Part shown: piece by piece, positions 1 through 8,248 of the stretch
Position numbering within the stretch: the stretch's first letter is position 1
Layout of the letters: each line of letters opens with the position of its first letter
Source: Deltaproteobacteria bacterium
GTDB taxonomy: Bacteria > Desulfobacterota > Desulfomonilia > Desulfomonilales > Desulfomonilaceae
DNA length: 64,000 nucleotides
Assembly (NCBI GenBank): GCA_016875095.1
Contig: VGSG01000009.1
Span: forward strand, 1-64,000
Reading direction: 5' to 3'
Made by a program: the position numbers and the translations under genes
The notes under the pieces: model-generated
What the model was told of the DNA's origin: nothing
Seen by the model: only the letters and a program-made list of their open reading frames with translations
Databases searched by the model: none

Positions 1-186
1 GCTTCAGGCTTCGATACGCGTCAGTTTGAACAAATGAAAGCGTCGCCACCCGCTTCTCAAGCGCCTGCGCAGCAGCGTTCGGTCGCCACGGGCAAGACCT
101 CCGAAGAGAAATCCGCGGTTGGGACCAAGAAGCCGACAGGGGGGTCACGAGGCTTTGCGCCCAAGTCTAAGGGCAGCCGACGGTGA
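1..186 (+). CDS. C-terminal end of an unidentified protein (cut by window edge)
   Basis: An open frame enters from the left edge and stops at a TGA at 184-186. The visible 61 residues are a hydrophilic tail rich in Ala, Pro, Ser, Lys and Gly with a very basic end (KSKGSRR). No domain is visible, so this is probably the disordered carboxy terminus of a larger protein. It is in the same orientation as the cupin gene that follows 65 bp later. Function unknown. Confidence 0.45.
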   Translation, partial: ASGFDTRQFEQMKASPPASQAPAQQRSVATGKTSEEKSAVGTKKPTGGSRGFAPKSKGSRR

Positions 187-251
187 GGAGGGTCGCCGTC
201 AGGCATGGAGGCTATCGGCAGGGTTTTGACCAATACGTGGAATAGAGACGC

Positions 252-614
252 ATGAAGGCCGCAATCAACCTCAGCGAAAAGCTTTCAAAGTTTTCTGAGC
301 TCTGGTCGCCGAAGATCGTCGCGCGGATGAACGACTATCATTTCAAGCTCGTCAAATTTCAGGGCGAGTTCGTTTGGCATGACCACAAAGACACTGACGA
401 GGTCTTCATCGTGCTGGCCGGGGAAATGACCATTCACTTCCGGGATGGCGATGTTTCGGTCAGGAAAGGAGAGATGTTTGTCGTTCCGAAGGGAGTGGAA
501 CACATGACTTCGTCTGACGCTGAATGCCATGCCATGCTAGTTGAAGCCGCCGGCACGGTAAACACAGGGGATGCCGGAGGCGACAGGACTGCCACAACGA
601 ACGCATGGATATAG
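252..614 (+). CDS. Small cupin-domain protein
   Basis: The 120-residue protein is a single cupin_2-type beta barrel. The first cupin motif is visible as [18 protein letters not shown] (residues about 42-59), with His and Glu metal-ligand positions, and the second as VPKGVEHMT near residue 80. Such stand-alone cupins bind a metal or small molecule and are often uncharacterised. The last 20 residues or so are low in complexity. Only a weak ribosome site (GAGACG) precedes the ATG. It lies upstream of the hcr promoter region and need not be in that operon. Specific role unknown. Confidence 0.75.
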   Translation: MKAAINLSEKLSKFSELWSPKIVARMNDYHFKLVKFQGEFVWHDHKDTDEVFIVLAGEMTIHFRDGDVSVRKGEMFVVPKGVEHMTSSDAECHAMLVEAAGTVNTGDAGGDRTATTNAWI

Positions 615-768
615 AGACGACGAGCTAGCGGCGCTGCCGGATGCGGGTTCCAATCGCGGCAGTGCGTTCCATCGCGCCGCGATCTGCGGCTTCCCGGATT
701 CTGAGACAGCATCAAATCCCCCTCCCACAATGGTAATAGGCCGATTAAGCTTCGTAAGTGAAAAGAAC
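615..768. other. Intergenic region upstream of the hcr promoter
   Basis: Together with the promoter that follows, this makes a gap of 334 bp between the cupin gene and hcrB. No convincing gene is seen; the short frames on both strands have no recognisable protein. The 3' part becomes AT-rich and holds the promoter and operator annotated separately. Confidence 0.5.
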
Positions 769-798
769 TTGACACGCCAAGTGCTTTACTAGTAAATA
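769..798 (+). promoter_or_regulatory. Candidate sigma-70 promoter of the hcr operon
   Basis: A perfect -35 box TTGACA lies at 769-774 and a -10-like TAAATA at 793-798, 18 bp apart, in a locally AT-rich stretch about 150 bp upstream of hcrB. The -10 box overlaps the palindrome at 785-796, as expected for a repressor-controlled promoter. Inferred from sequence only. Confidence 0.5.
785..796. promoter_or_regulatory. Palindromic operator candidate for the MarR regulator
   Basis: TTTACTAGTAAA is a perfect 12-bp palindrome that overlaps the -10 region of the hcr promoter. Its size and AT-rich symmetry are typical of sites for MarR-family dimers, and a MarR-type gene is the last gene of the operon that this promoter would drive. 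Confidence 0.5.
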
Positions 799-948
799 GT
801 CAACGTATTTAATAAGTCGGCGCCGACGCGACCGCTGGGAGAGGAGGCGGATCATTTTTGCCAAGGCGCCTCGTGCAATCGGCCGGCGGCAAGCGCGGCA
901 AAGCTCCGATCTGAGCGCGCGAACTGCTCGATAGACAGGAGGGAGACC

Positions 949-1920
949 GTGAGGTTACCAAAATTCGATTACAGGCGACCTGAGCGCATTCAAGAAGCCT
1001 GCGCGATCTTGCTCGACCAACCTTGCGCAAAGCTCATGGCCGGGGGAACAGACCTGCTGGTAAACATGAAGCATAGGGCCGAGACGCCGTCCACCATTGT
1101 CAGCCTCAAGGCTCTGCCCGACCTGGATTTTGTGCAGAAGACAAACAGCGCCTTACGGATCGGCGCGCTCACGCCGCTCAAGAAGGTCTACAACGATCCG
1201 TTCGTGGCCGCGAAACTCCCTGCTTTGGCCATCGCGGCTTCCTCAGTGGGATCGTATCACCATCAGACCATGGGGACTATAGGAGGGAACCTCTGCCAGC
1301 AGACCAGGTGCAAGTATTTCAATCAATCCAAGTGGTGGCGTAGTTCCCGGCCACTCTGCTTCAAGGCGGGCGGTGAATTGTGTCACGTGGCCAAGAGGGA
1401 GGGCGTCTGCTACTCAACCTACTGCGGTGACGTGGCGCCCGCTCTGCTGGCCTTCGGCGCAGAAGTGATCCTGACCGGGGCGCACGGCTTGAGACAGGTT
1501 CCGTTGGAAGAGATCTTCTCAGGGGATGGCAAGACTCCTCTGAAGATCGGTCGGGGCGAGATCCTCACGGAGATTGTCATTCCCAACCAAGCGGCGGACG
1601 GGTTCTCCACGTACGGAAAATCCGCCAATCGAGGGAGCATTGACTTCCCGATCGTGGGCGCGGCTGTGTGGCGTTCAAGCTCAACCGGGGAATCAAGGAT
1701 AGCTTTGACCGCTGTGGACCGCAAACCCGTAAGAGCCCGACGGCTCGAAGATTTCCTGGAAGGGAAGCAGCTCAATGAGGAGACTTTTCAAGCCGTGGAC
1801 GGCCTGGTGGCCAAGGAAAGCCGATTGATGCCATCGTCCATTGATTCGCTTTCATACAAGAGAAAACTGATGGGGCTGCTCGTCCAAAGCGCTCTCAGTG
1901 AAGCCAGGGGAGGTGAATAA
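949..1920 (+). CDS. hcrB: 4-hydroxybenzoyl-CoA reductase, beta (FAD) subunit
   Basis: This 323-residue subunit carries the FAD domain of a xanthine-oxidase-family enzyme (AGGTDLLVNMK at 31-41 and TIGGNLCQQTRCKYFN at 110-125). The diagnostic feature is the insertion with Cys121, Cys137, Cys145 and Cys154, which matches the extra [4Fe-4S] loop that sets 4-hydroxybenzoyl-CoA reductases apart from other family members. The enzyme reductively removes the para-hydroxyl of 4-hydroxybenzoyl-CoA to give benzoyl-CoA, in the cytoplasm, with low-potential electrons. The start is GTG 949, chosen because AGGAGGGA lies 5 bp before it. It is followed by hcrC (1 bp gap) and hcrA (0 bp gap), a tight operon. 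The exact substrate could be a related hydroxyaryl-CoA. Confidence 0.9.
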   Translation: MRLPKFDYRRPERIQEACAILLDQPCAKLMAGGTDLLVNMKHRAETPSTIVSLKALPDLDFVQKTNSALRIGALTPLKKVYNDPFVAAKLPALAIAASSVGSYHHQTMGTIGGNLCQQTRCKYFNQSKWWRSSRPLCFKAGGELCHVAKREGVCYSTYCGDVAPALLAFGAEVILTGAHGLRQVPLEEIFSGDGKTPLKIGRGEILTEIVIPNQAADGFSTYGKSANRGSIDFPIVGAAVWRSSSTGESRIALTAVDRKPVRARRLEDFLEGKQLNEETFQAVDGLVAKESRLMPSSIDSLSYKRKLMGLLVQSALSEARGGE

Positions 1921-1921
1921 G

Positions 1922-2398
1922 GTGAAGCAAGCTATCGCATTAGAGGTCAATGGAGATACGTACGAGGTCCTTGTTTCTCCGAATCAGACTCTCCTTGAGG
2001 TCCTCAGGGAGAAACTGGGGCTCACAGGAACGAAAAAAGGATGCGATCTCGGGGCGTGCGGCGCATGCACGGTGTTGCTGGATGGCGCAGCTTATCTCTC
2101 ATGTCTGATGTTGGCTGTGGATGCCGTTGGAAAGAAAATCGTCACCATAGAAGGGCTCAGTCAGGGCGGCGAACTCCACCCGCTCCAGAAATCGTTTGTT
2201 GAACTGGGCGGATTGCAGTGCGGGTTTTGCACACCCGGGATTATCATGACGGCGAAGGCCGTCCTCGATGAGGAGCCGCAGCCCACTGAAGAAAGCCTGA
2301 AAAAAAAGATGGCGGGTAACCTTTGTCGCTGCACCGGGTACAAGAAGGTCTTAGACTCGATCATGGGCGCAACCGCAAGGATGGGAGGGGAACGGTAA
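1922..2398 (+). CDS. hcrC: 4-hydroxybenzoyl-CoA reductase, gamma (2x[2Fe-2S]) subunit
   Basis: The 158-residue small subunit has two [2Fe-2S] domains: a plant-type cluster with Cys41, Cys46, Cys49 and Cys61, and a helical domain with Cys100, Cys103, Cys135 and Cys137 (CGFCTPG and CRCTGY motifs). It passes electrons between the FAD/Fe-S subunit and the molybdenum subunit. GTG 1922 is preferred over an in-frame GTG at 1898, because GGGGAGG at 1907-1913 sits at proper distance from 1922 and the protein then starts like its family (KQAIALEVNG). The earlier start would overlap hcrB. Confidence 0.9.
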   Translation: MKQAIALEVNGDTYEVLVSPNQTLLEVLREKLGLTGTKKGCDLGACGACTVLLDGAAYLSCLMLAVDAVGKKIVTIEGLSQGGELHPLQKSFVELGGLQCGFCTPGIIMTAKAVLDEEPQPTEESLKKKMAGNLCRCTGYKKVLDSIMGATARMGGER

Positions 2399-4678
2399 AT
2401 GGAAAAGCAATTCAGCGTGGTAGGACGTAGACTACCTATGTTGGACGCGGCTGCGAAAGTAAACGGCTCCGCCCAGTTTACCGATGACCTCATGCTTCCC
2501 GGCATGTTGCACGGAAAAATCCTGAGAAGCCGTCTCCCTCATGCAAAGATACTGAACGTCGATGTATCCAAGGCCGCGCGTCTTCGGGGCGTTAAAGGAG
2601 TTGTCACCGGCGCGGAGATCCCGGATCGCCAATATGGAATAGTTCCGAAAGCGAGAGACGAGTACGCCCTTGCCAAGGGAAAGGTTCGCTACATCGGCGA
2701 TGAAATAGCCGCGGTGTGCGCTATTGATCAGGAGATCGCCGAAGAGGCTGTGGAATTGATTGAGGTTGACTACGAGGAACTTCCAAGTGTGTTCGACCCG
2801 TTGGACGCTATCAAAGAGGGCGCTCCGATCATACACGAGGGTGTGGCCAACAATACCTCCTTCGCCATAAGGAAGGAGTTCGGCGACGTTGAGGGCGCAT
2901 TTGCCGCGAGTCACCTGGTTTCCGAGGATTCGTTCTATTCCCAACCCGTGAACCACGCGCCGTTGGAGCCGCATTCCGCGGTGGCGCAGCACGATCCGAT
3001 ACGAGGTCAAGTCGTCCTTTGGTCCAGCACCCAGATACCTTTTTTCCTCAGAAGGAATCTGGCTGCCACGCTTCAAATTCCCGAAAGTAGAGTCCGTGTG
3101 ATCAAACCCAAAGTGGGTGGCGGATTCGGGCAGAAGATCGACATGTTTGCCAAAGACTTCTGTGCGGCGTGGTTCGCGATGAAGCTCGGCAAGCCGGTCA
3201 AGTTCACGTATGAAAGGGACGAAGTTTTCATTGGAACGCGGCAGCGGCATCCGATGTATCTCAAGGTGAAGACCGGAATGACCAAGGATGGAAAAATCCT
3301 CGGTCAGCAGTTCCTGGCCTATGCCGACGGCGGCGCGTATAACAGCACGGCGCCTACGATGATGGCCCTCTCCTGCTTTTTTCTCATGGTTCCGTACCAT
3401 GTGCCCAATCTACTGTACGAGGGGTACCATGTTTATACCAACAAGCCCGTGGGCGGGGCGATGCGCGGGCATGGCATTCCTCAAGCCCGTTTCGCGGTGG
3501 AACGCCAGTTGGACATGATGGCGGAACGGTTGAACCTGGACCCGGCCGAGATCCGGTGGAAGAACAGCATCAAAGCGGGAGAACCGCATCCCGGGGGATT
3601 TGTCATCAACACCTGTGGGTTTGCCGAAAGCGTTCGAGCGGCCGCGAAAGCGATCGGTTGGAAGGAAAAGCGCGGCAAGCTTCCCTTTGGCCGGGGGGTA
3701 GGCCTCGGTGGAGCCTCATTTCCCAGTGGGGTGACCAATATGAGCCATATCAGCTCCGGCGCGGTGGTACAAGTGGGCCAAGACGCCTCGGTCAACGTGC
3801 TTACCGGCGCCGCGGACATCGGCCAAGGCGCTGAGACCGTGATAGCTCAGATTGTCGCGGAGGTGCTCGGTGTTTCGCTTGACGACGTCAGGGTGACCGC
3901 GGCCGACACCGGCGCCACTCCTCTTGATCCGGGCACTTTCGGGAGCGGAGTGACGGTGCGCGCGGGCAACGCGGCCCGAATCGCTGCCGAGTCTGTGAAA
4001 AAAAGACTCTTCGAATGCGTAGCCGACGAGTTAGAGGCCAACCCAGAGGATCTTGTGGCCAAAGACGGCGTCATATTTGTCACCGGATCGCCGGAGATCA
4101 ACATTCCATTTGCTAAGGCTCTGAAAGCATACCAGTACAAAGACTTACCCATGCCCCTCGTGGGGAGAGCCTCCTGGATGGCCGACACCAGCGAGCCGAC
4201 CACTTTGTTCAATCAGCCGGGGAACTTCTCCCCGAGCTACTCGTTCATGACTCAGGCCGCGGAAGTGGAGGTCGATACAAAAACAGGCAAAGTGAAAGTC
4301 ATCAAAATGGCGACCGCGCATGATTGCGGTCGGCCCATCAACCCCATGCTTGTTGAAGGCCAACTGGAAGGCTCCATAGCCGGCGGGATGGGGCAAGCTC
4401 TCTATGAAAATGTGATCACCGAAAAAGGGCAGGTGATGAATCCCTCATTCCTGGATTACGGTTTTCCCACTACGCTGGAAGTCCCGGAAATGGAGTCTAT
4501 CGACATTGAAACCGACGATCCTGTGGGCCCATTCGGCGCAAAGGAGGCCGGTGAAGGAACCCAACTGTCACCCGCGCCCGCGATTGTGAACGCTATCTAC
4601 GACGCGATCGGTGTGCATTTCAATGAACTCCCGGTGACTCCGGAGAGAATCCTCAAGGCTTTGGAAGAAAGGAAGTAA
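2399..4678 (+). CDS. hcrA: 4-hydroxybenzoyl-CoA reductase, alpha (molybdopterin) subunit
   Basis: The 759-residue catalytic subunit has the full aldehyde oxidase/xanthine dehydrogenase a/b hammerhead and molybdopterin-binding domains. Visible landmarks are GGGFGQK (about 240-246) and GGAMRGHG (about 351-358), which contact the cofactor, and GPFGAKEAGEG near 708-718 with the conserved active-site Glu. The length is normal for HcrA. It follows hcrC with no gap and a GGGAGGGG ribosome site. With hcrB and hcrC it forms the heterotrimer (usually a dimer of trimers). No CoA ligase for 4-hydroxybenzoate lies in this operon; ligases occur elsewhere in the window. Confidence 0.9.
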   Translation: MEKQFSVVGRRLPMLDAAAKVNGSAQFTDDLMLPGMLHGKILRSRLPHAKILNVDVSKAARLRGVKGVVTGAEIPDRQYGIVPKARDEYALAKGKVRYIGDEIAAVCAIDQEIAEEAVELIEVDYEELPSVFDPLDAIKEGAPIIHEGVANNTSFAIRKEFGDVEGAFAASHLVSEDSFYSQPVNHAPLEPHSAVAQHDPIRGQVVLWSSTQIPFFLRRNLAATLQIPESRVRVIKPKVGGGFGQKIDMFAKDFCAAWFAMKLGKPVKFTYERDEVFIGTRQRHPMYLKVKTGMTKDGKILGQQFLAYADGGAYNSTAPTMMALSCFFLMVPYHVPNLLYEGYHVYTNKPVGGAMRGHGIPQARFAVERQLDMMAERLNLDPAEIRWKNSIKAGEPHPGGFVINTCGFAESVRAAAKAIGWKEKRGKLPFGRGVGLGGASFPSGVTNMSHISSGAVVQVGQDASVNVLTGAADIGQGAETVIAQIVAEVLGVSLDDVRVTAADTGATPLDPGTFGSGVTVRAGNAARIAAESVKKRLFECVADELEANPEDLVAKDGVIFVTGSPEINIPFAKALKAYQYKDLPMPLVGRASWMADTSEPTTLFNQPGNFSPSYSFMTQAAEVEVDTKTGKVKVIKMATAHDCGRPINPMLVEGQLEGSIAGGMGQALYENVITEKGQVMNPSFLDYGFPTTLEVPEMESIDIETDDPVGPFGAKEAGEGTQLSPAPAIVNAIYDAIGVHFNELPVTPERILKALEERK

Positions 4679-4716
4679 CAGCGCATTTGGGTCAATCAAC
4701 GCCGAGAAGATGTCTC

Positions 4717-5190
4717 ATGCCGAAAAACGAAAAAAAGGAAGATATGAGCGTGGAAGAAAAGGTCATGATCTTCGTTGTCATGGCTTCCGAGTTGTTCAAG
4801 AAGAATTCCACAGCCATCTTCGGCCAATACGGGCTCACTTTCTCGCATTATAATGTTCTCAAGTCCCTTGTCGCATGTGAAGGTGGCCGGGACACGGCGG
4901 GCAACGTCAGCAAGCGTATGCTGGTAACAGGCGCGAACGTGACCGGACTTGCCAAACGAATGGAGAAAGCAGGACTGATCGAAAGAAGGAACGACGAGAA
5001 AGACGAACGCCTCACCATGCTGCAAATCACTAAGAAGGGACGGAAAGCGCTCGATGCAATTCGTGAGATTCAGGAAAAACATGTCAATGAATATATGCAG
5101 ACCTGCTCCCGGGAACAGAAAGAGGAACTCCTTACCGTTCTTAAGAGCATCCTCCGAAAAGGCAAGCAACTGGCCGGATCGAAATACTAA
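4717..5190 (+). CDS. MarR-family transcriptional regulator
   Basis: About 157 residues with a winged helix-turn-helix. The recognition region is visible in HYNVLKSLVACEGGRDTAGN and in the wing ERRNDEKDERLTMLQITKKG, which is the MarR family signature. The gene starts about 40 bp after hcrA and is probably co-transcribed, so it is likely the local repressor sensing an aromatic acid or its CoA thioester. ATG 4717 is taken as start; a TTG at 4687 and an ATG at 4744 (after AAGGAAG) are alternatives. A candidate binding site is the palindrome at 785-796. Confidence 0.85.
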   Translation: MPKNEKKEDMSVEEKVMIFVVMASELFKKNSTAIFGQYGLTFSHYNVLKSLVACEGGRDTAGNVSKRMLVTGANVTGLAKRMEKAGLIERRNDEKDERLTMLQITKKGRKALDAIREIQEKHVNEYMQTCSREQKEELLTVLKSILRKGKQLAGSKY

Positions 5191-5264
5191 GATGCCCGAG
5201 GGGAGGCGAGACGCGACCGCTTATACGAAGTTCTGTTCAAGGAGACAGAATGGCATGGGCGGAG

Positions 5265-5331
5265 GGTTGCGGGTCCGGTGAACGAAGATCTGACGGCTCT
5301 GCGTCATTCGTAGTGAACCGGACCCGCAACC
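5265..5331. terminator. Long inverted repeat between convergent genes
   Basis: GGTTGCGGGTCCGGT at 5265-5279 is repeated exactly in inverted form at 5317-5331, with 37 nt between. Inside it, ACGAA and TTCGT can extend the stem. The regulator gene (+) and the kinase gene (-) converge here, so a bidirectional transcription stop is the simplest role. There is no clear U-tract, so it could equally be a small mobile-repeat relic. Confidence 0.45.
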
Positions 5332-5437
5332 TCATCTGCTCACAAGTGACCGGTTTGAAAGCCAATTATTATCAAGCCTCACGCGGTGACAAGGGCGATT
5401 TATCCTTATCTCTCGATATTCCAGGTGAGGAATCGTC

Positions 5438-6718
5438 CTAATTGCGCTTTTTCTGCCCGGCTTCCTCCCGAGACACAGGCAATACGAGCCGAAATAGCGC
5501 TCCTGAAGCAGATTTCTCCAAAGTGATTGTTCCTCGGTGAGCGGAAACGATTGCCTGAACAATGGACAAACCCAAGCCGGTCCCCCCCGATTCTCTCTCC
5601 GTTGTGAAAAAGGGCGTGAAGATCCTGTCCGCATCGGTTTCCGACACACCCCTCCCATCATCTTGCACGTCAATTTCAACGCGATCCGCGCGGTCTCGCC
5701 CGGCCGGCCGTGCAGACAAATGAACATGCGCTTCATCGCCGGCATGCTGCCCGGCATTGTCCACGAGGTTGGAAAGAACCGACTCGAAGACCTCCGGCGC
5801 CATGGCGATCGGCTGTATTCCGGGCGCAAGGTCGAATGTGACGCTCAGGCTTTCACTTTGGAACCTCTCCGCGACCTGTTTGAAGGAGTCGGCCGGGTGA
5901 GTCTGTTCACTGCCGGGTTTCAATACGTCGGCCCTGGCGAGGTCCAGCAAACGCTGCACCAGTCTTGCCAGCCGATCCGCATCCTGCTCCAAGATGTTCA
6001 GAAAGCGCGCGCGATTGGCCTCAGACATGTCCGCAAGATGCTCCTTGAGAAGTTCCACGACGCCACGGATTGATGTGAGAGGAGTCTTGAACTCATGGGA
6101 AACGTTGGACGCGAAGGTGCGGATGTAGTTTGCCCGCTTTTCTAAGGCGCCGGACATCTGCGCCAGAGCCTTGGAAAGATGGTCCACTTCGTACGTCCCG
6201 GGCCTGCTCAACGGAACCGCCACAGCTTCCTTGTCACTGAGCGCCACCTGTTCGGCTTGACGTATGAGAGCCTTCACCGGCCTTGTAATGAGGAGAGTCG
6301 TGAGAACGGTCACAGCGCACACTACAAACAGAATGACCGCGCCGCCACCCACGAGATAAAACCTGTTCCGATGAAGGGCCGTGGATAAGGCCATTGGGGT
6401 TCTCGACAGCAAGACCGCGCCGAGCACCCTGTCGCCCTCGATCACAGGCATTGCCACAGATACTCTCACCCGACTGCTGCGACTGATCGAGCCCATAGGA
6501 CGGGCAGTCTCCTCAGGGTACCGCTGCCTGAGCAGGCTCACATGCCGGCCTTGAAGGGCCTTTCTCACTTCCTCCTGGCCGGTGAGCGCCTTACCAAGGT
6601 CGGCGCGGGTCGAGGCCACAACGACTCCGCGATAATCCATGACCCTGATTCCGCTCAAGGTGATCTTCTGGGCATTCACCAACACGGGTGTCACCCGTTC
6701 CGCGGCGAGTTGAGCCAT
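5438..6718 (-). CDS. CreC-like sensor histidine kinase, 5'-truncated
   Basis: 426 residues from the first ATG. Order: part of an extracytoplasmic sensor region (1-115), one membrane helix (about 120-145), HAMP linker (146-195), phosphoacceptor SHEFKTPL with His208, and an ATPase domain with the N box (LVDNAGQHA), DDGRGV and GGTGLGLSI. The kinase core is intact. The amino terminus is not: there is no first membrane helix and no ribosome site before the ATG. The same frame stays open upstream to 6880 and continues kinase-like (ending IYPPAPDSVQPD before the Met) until about 6795, where it runs antisense into the CreD-like gene. The gene therefore looks broken at its 5' end. No response regulator is adjacent. 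Confidence 0.75.
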   Translation of the reverse strand: MAQLAAERVTPVLVNAQKITLSGIRVMDYRGVVVASTRADLGKALTGQEEVRKALQGRHVSLLRQRYPEETARPMGSISRSSRVRVSVAMPVIEGDRVLGAVLLSRTPMALSTALHRNRFYLVGGGAVILFVVCAVTVLTTLLITRPVKALIRQAEQVALSDKEAVAVPLSRPGTYEVDHLSKALAQMSGALEKRANYIRTFASNVSHEFKTPLTSIRGVVELLKEHLADMSEANRARFLNILEQDADRLARLVQRLLDLARADVLKPGSEQTHPADSFKQVAERFQSESLSVTFDLAPGIQPIAMAPEVFESVLSNLVDNAGQHAGDEAHVHLSARPAGRDRADRVEIDVQDDGRGVSETDADRIFTPFFTTERESGGTGLGLSIVQAIVSAHRGTITLEKSASGALFRLVLPVSREEAGQKKRN

Positions 6719-6767
6719 AGCGTCCGGCGCAGTATCCGGCTGGACGGAGTCCGGAGCCGGAGGGTAA

Positions 6768-7796
6768 ATGCGATCCTTGGCGATATCCAGGGACGCGCTG
6801 GCCGTCGACTTGAATCTCGAACACCGTCGGAAGGGCTTACTTTGGTACTCAACGTACCGCGTAAGATTCGTGGGGCAGTATCAAATCGGCTATCCTACAG
6901 AGGCGCCTCAGACAGTTTTTTTTCAATTCAAGTCGCCTTCCCAAAAGGCCATTTACGATGATGTGAAATTGCTTGTGGATGGACAGGAAGTTGCGGATCT
7001 TCCGATCCGTAACGGTATCTTGACCAGAGAGCTGTCGCCGGCGCCCGGTCAAGTCCACTTCGTTGAAGTTCGATATGCGACAAACGGCATGGACGCATGG
7101 TGGTACGATTTTGGCCTTCATGTCAAACAGATCAAGAATTTCTCACTGACGATGAACACTAACTTTCGTCAGATCGATTTCCCGGAGAACAGTGTCTCAC
7201 CCACAACGAAAGATAGGACACCCCAGGGATGGAAGCTTCAGTGGGCATACAAGAACCTCTTGAGCAATGTGAAGATAGGAATGGTGATGCCGCACAAGCT
7301 CAACCCGGGACCTTGGGTCAGTCAAGTGAGTTACGCTGCTCCTATATCGCTTTTTCTCTTCTTTTTCATGCTTCTTCTCATATCCACCGTGCGACAAATC
7401 AATATCCACCCGATGAACTATTTTTTCATCGGCGCGGCCTTTTTCAGTTTCCATCTGCTCCTGGCGTACATGGTGGATCATTTCTCCGTGCATATCTCTT
7501 TTCTCGTGGCTTCGATTGTGTCCGTGGCCCTGGTGGTTTCGTACATGCGTCTTGTGGTCGGTCCTCGGTTTGCCTTTTGTGAGGCTGCAATCGCGCAGTT
7601 CGTGTATCTCGTGGTCTTCTCCTACAGCTTCTTCTTCCAGGGGTACACCGGCCTAACAATAACTGTTCTGGAAATTTCCACGTTGTTCGTACTGATGCAG
7701 ATGACAGGTCGCCTTGACTGGGATGACGTGTTTCGCCGTGACACTGGCCAACCGCAGCAGCTCAAACTTGAAGGAGCGCCGCCGGTCCGAGGTTGA
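6768..7796 (+). CDS. CreD-like inner-membrane protein, N-terminally truncated
   Basis: 342 residues. The first 180 or so form the soluble domain of the CreD family (RRKGLLWYSTYRVRF near 20-34), followed by five predicted membrane helices (about 190-208, 216-236, 243-262, 270-290, 294-312) with the CreD-like stretch INIHPMNYFFIGAAFF. In CreD this soluble domain is periplasmic and follows an amino-terminal membrane anchor, which is missing here. A TAA lies directly before the ATG, so the frame cannot extend upstream. A GGAGGG ribosome-like site precedes the ATG. The function of CreD in envelope stress is poorly known. Whether the shortened protein is made or stable is uncertain. Confidence 0.7.
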   Translation: MRSLAISRDALAVDLNLEHRRKGLLWYSTYRVRFVGQYQIGYPTEAPQTVFFQFKSPSQKAIYDDVKLLVDGQEVADLPIRNGILTRELSPAPGQVHFVEVRYATNGMDAWWYDFGLHVKQIKNFSLTMNTNFRQIDFPENSVSPTTKDRTPQGWKLQWAYKNLLSNVKIGMVMPHKLNPGPWVSQVSYAAPISLFLFFFMLLLISTVRQINIHPMNYFFIGAAFFSFHLLLAYMVDHFSVHISFLVASIVSVALVVSYMRLVVGPRFAFCEAAIAQFVYLVVFSYSFFFQGYTGLTITVLEISTLFVLMQMTGRLDWDDVFRRDTGQPQQLKLEGAPPVRG

Positions 7797-7812
7797 CCGT
7801 CACATCCTCACC

Positions 7813-8163
7813 ATGCGCGTGGCGAGACGAGGCCTGGCAATCAAGGACTCCAGGCCCCTGGTTACCTTTTCGGTCAAGGAACGGAAGCTGATCAAGACGA
7901 CAATCCCGCAAACCGGCACGTACAGATTCTCCAGGTTTCCACGAGGGTCGTACGTCCAGTTCGGAGACCACGAGGTCGCTCGGTCCATCCGAAACTTGGG
8001 GCTTTCTTCCAGGCCCGTGCTGTCGCGCTATTACCTGGAACGAAGCGCCATCCTCCCCGCGGGTGAGGTGATCGAGCATGAAGTGCGGCCGCTGGAAGGT
8101 TACTACGGGCAAGAGCGCGAAGGAGAGCACGCTGCCTTGTATGGCGAGAGTAAAGAGGATTAA
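7813..8163 (+). CDS. Hypothetical protein
   Basis: A frame of about 116 residues beginning at MRVARRGLAIKD; the same frame is open further upstream to 7714, overlapping the end of the CreD-like gene. It is basic and hydrophilic, with no membrane helix, signal peptide or domain that I recognise. No good ribosome site is seen. It lies in the short gap between the CreD-like gene and the convergent pxpA gene. It may be real or fortuitous; the opposite strand also has open frames here without family resemblance. Confidence 0.35.
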   Translation: MRVARRGLAIKDSRPLVTFSVKERKLIKTTIPQTGTYRFSRFPRGSYVQFGDHEVARSIRNLGLSSRPVLSRYYLERSAILPAGEVIEHEVRPLEGYYGQEREGEHAALYGESKED

Positions 8164-8248
8164 TGAAAATGACGGCTGAACGCGAACCCGGATTCAAATG
8201 GTGAACGTCCAGCTCTCGTCGCCTCATCCTTTTGAAAGAGTATGGTTA

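Noticed and set aside
2432-3400. Minus-strand frame of about 320 codons within hcrA
   Set aside because: It lies opposite the conserved molybdopterin domain and encodes no recognisable protein.
5191-7796. Simple local inversion within a creC-creD pair as explanation of the junction
   Set aside because: The missing amino-terminal parts should then lie just beyond the kinase stop, but the 247 bp there contain only an inverted repeat and no such coding sequence. A larger rearrangement or deletion is needed.
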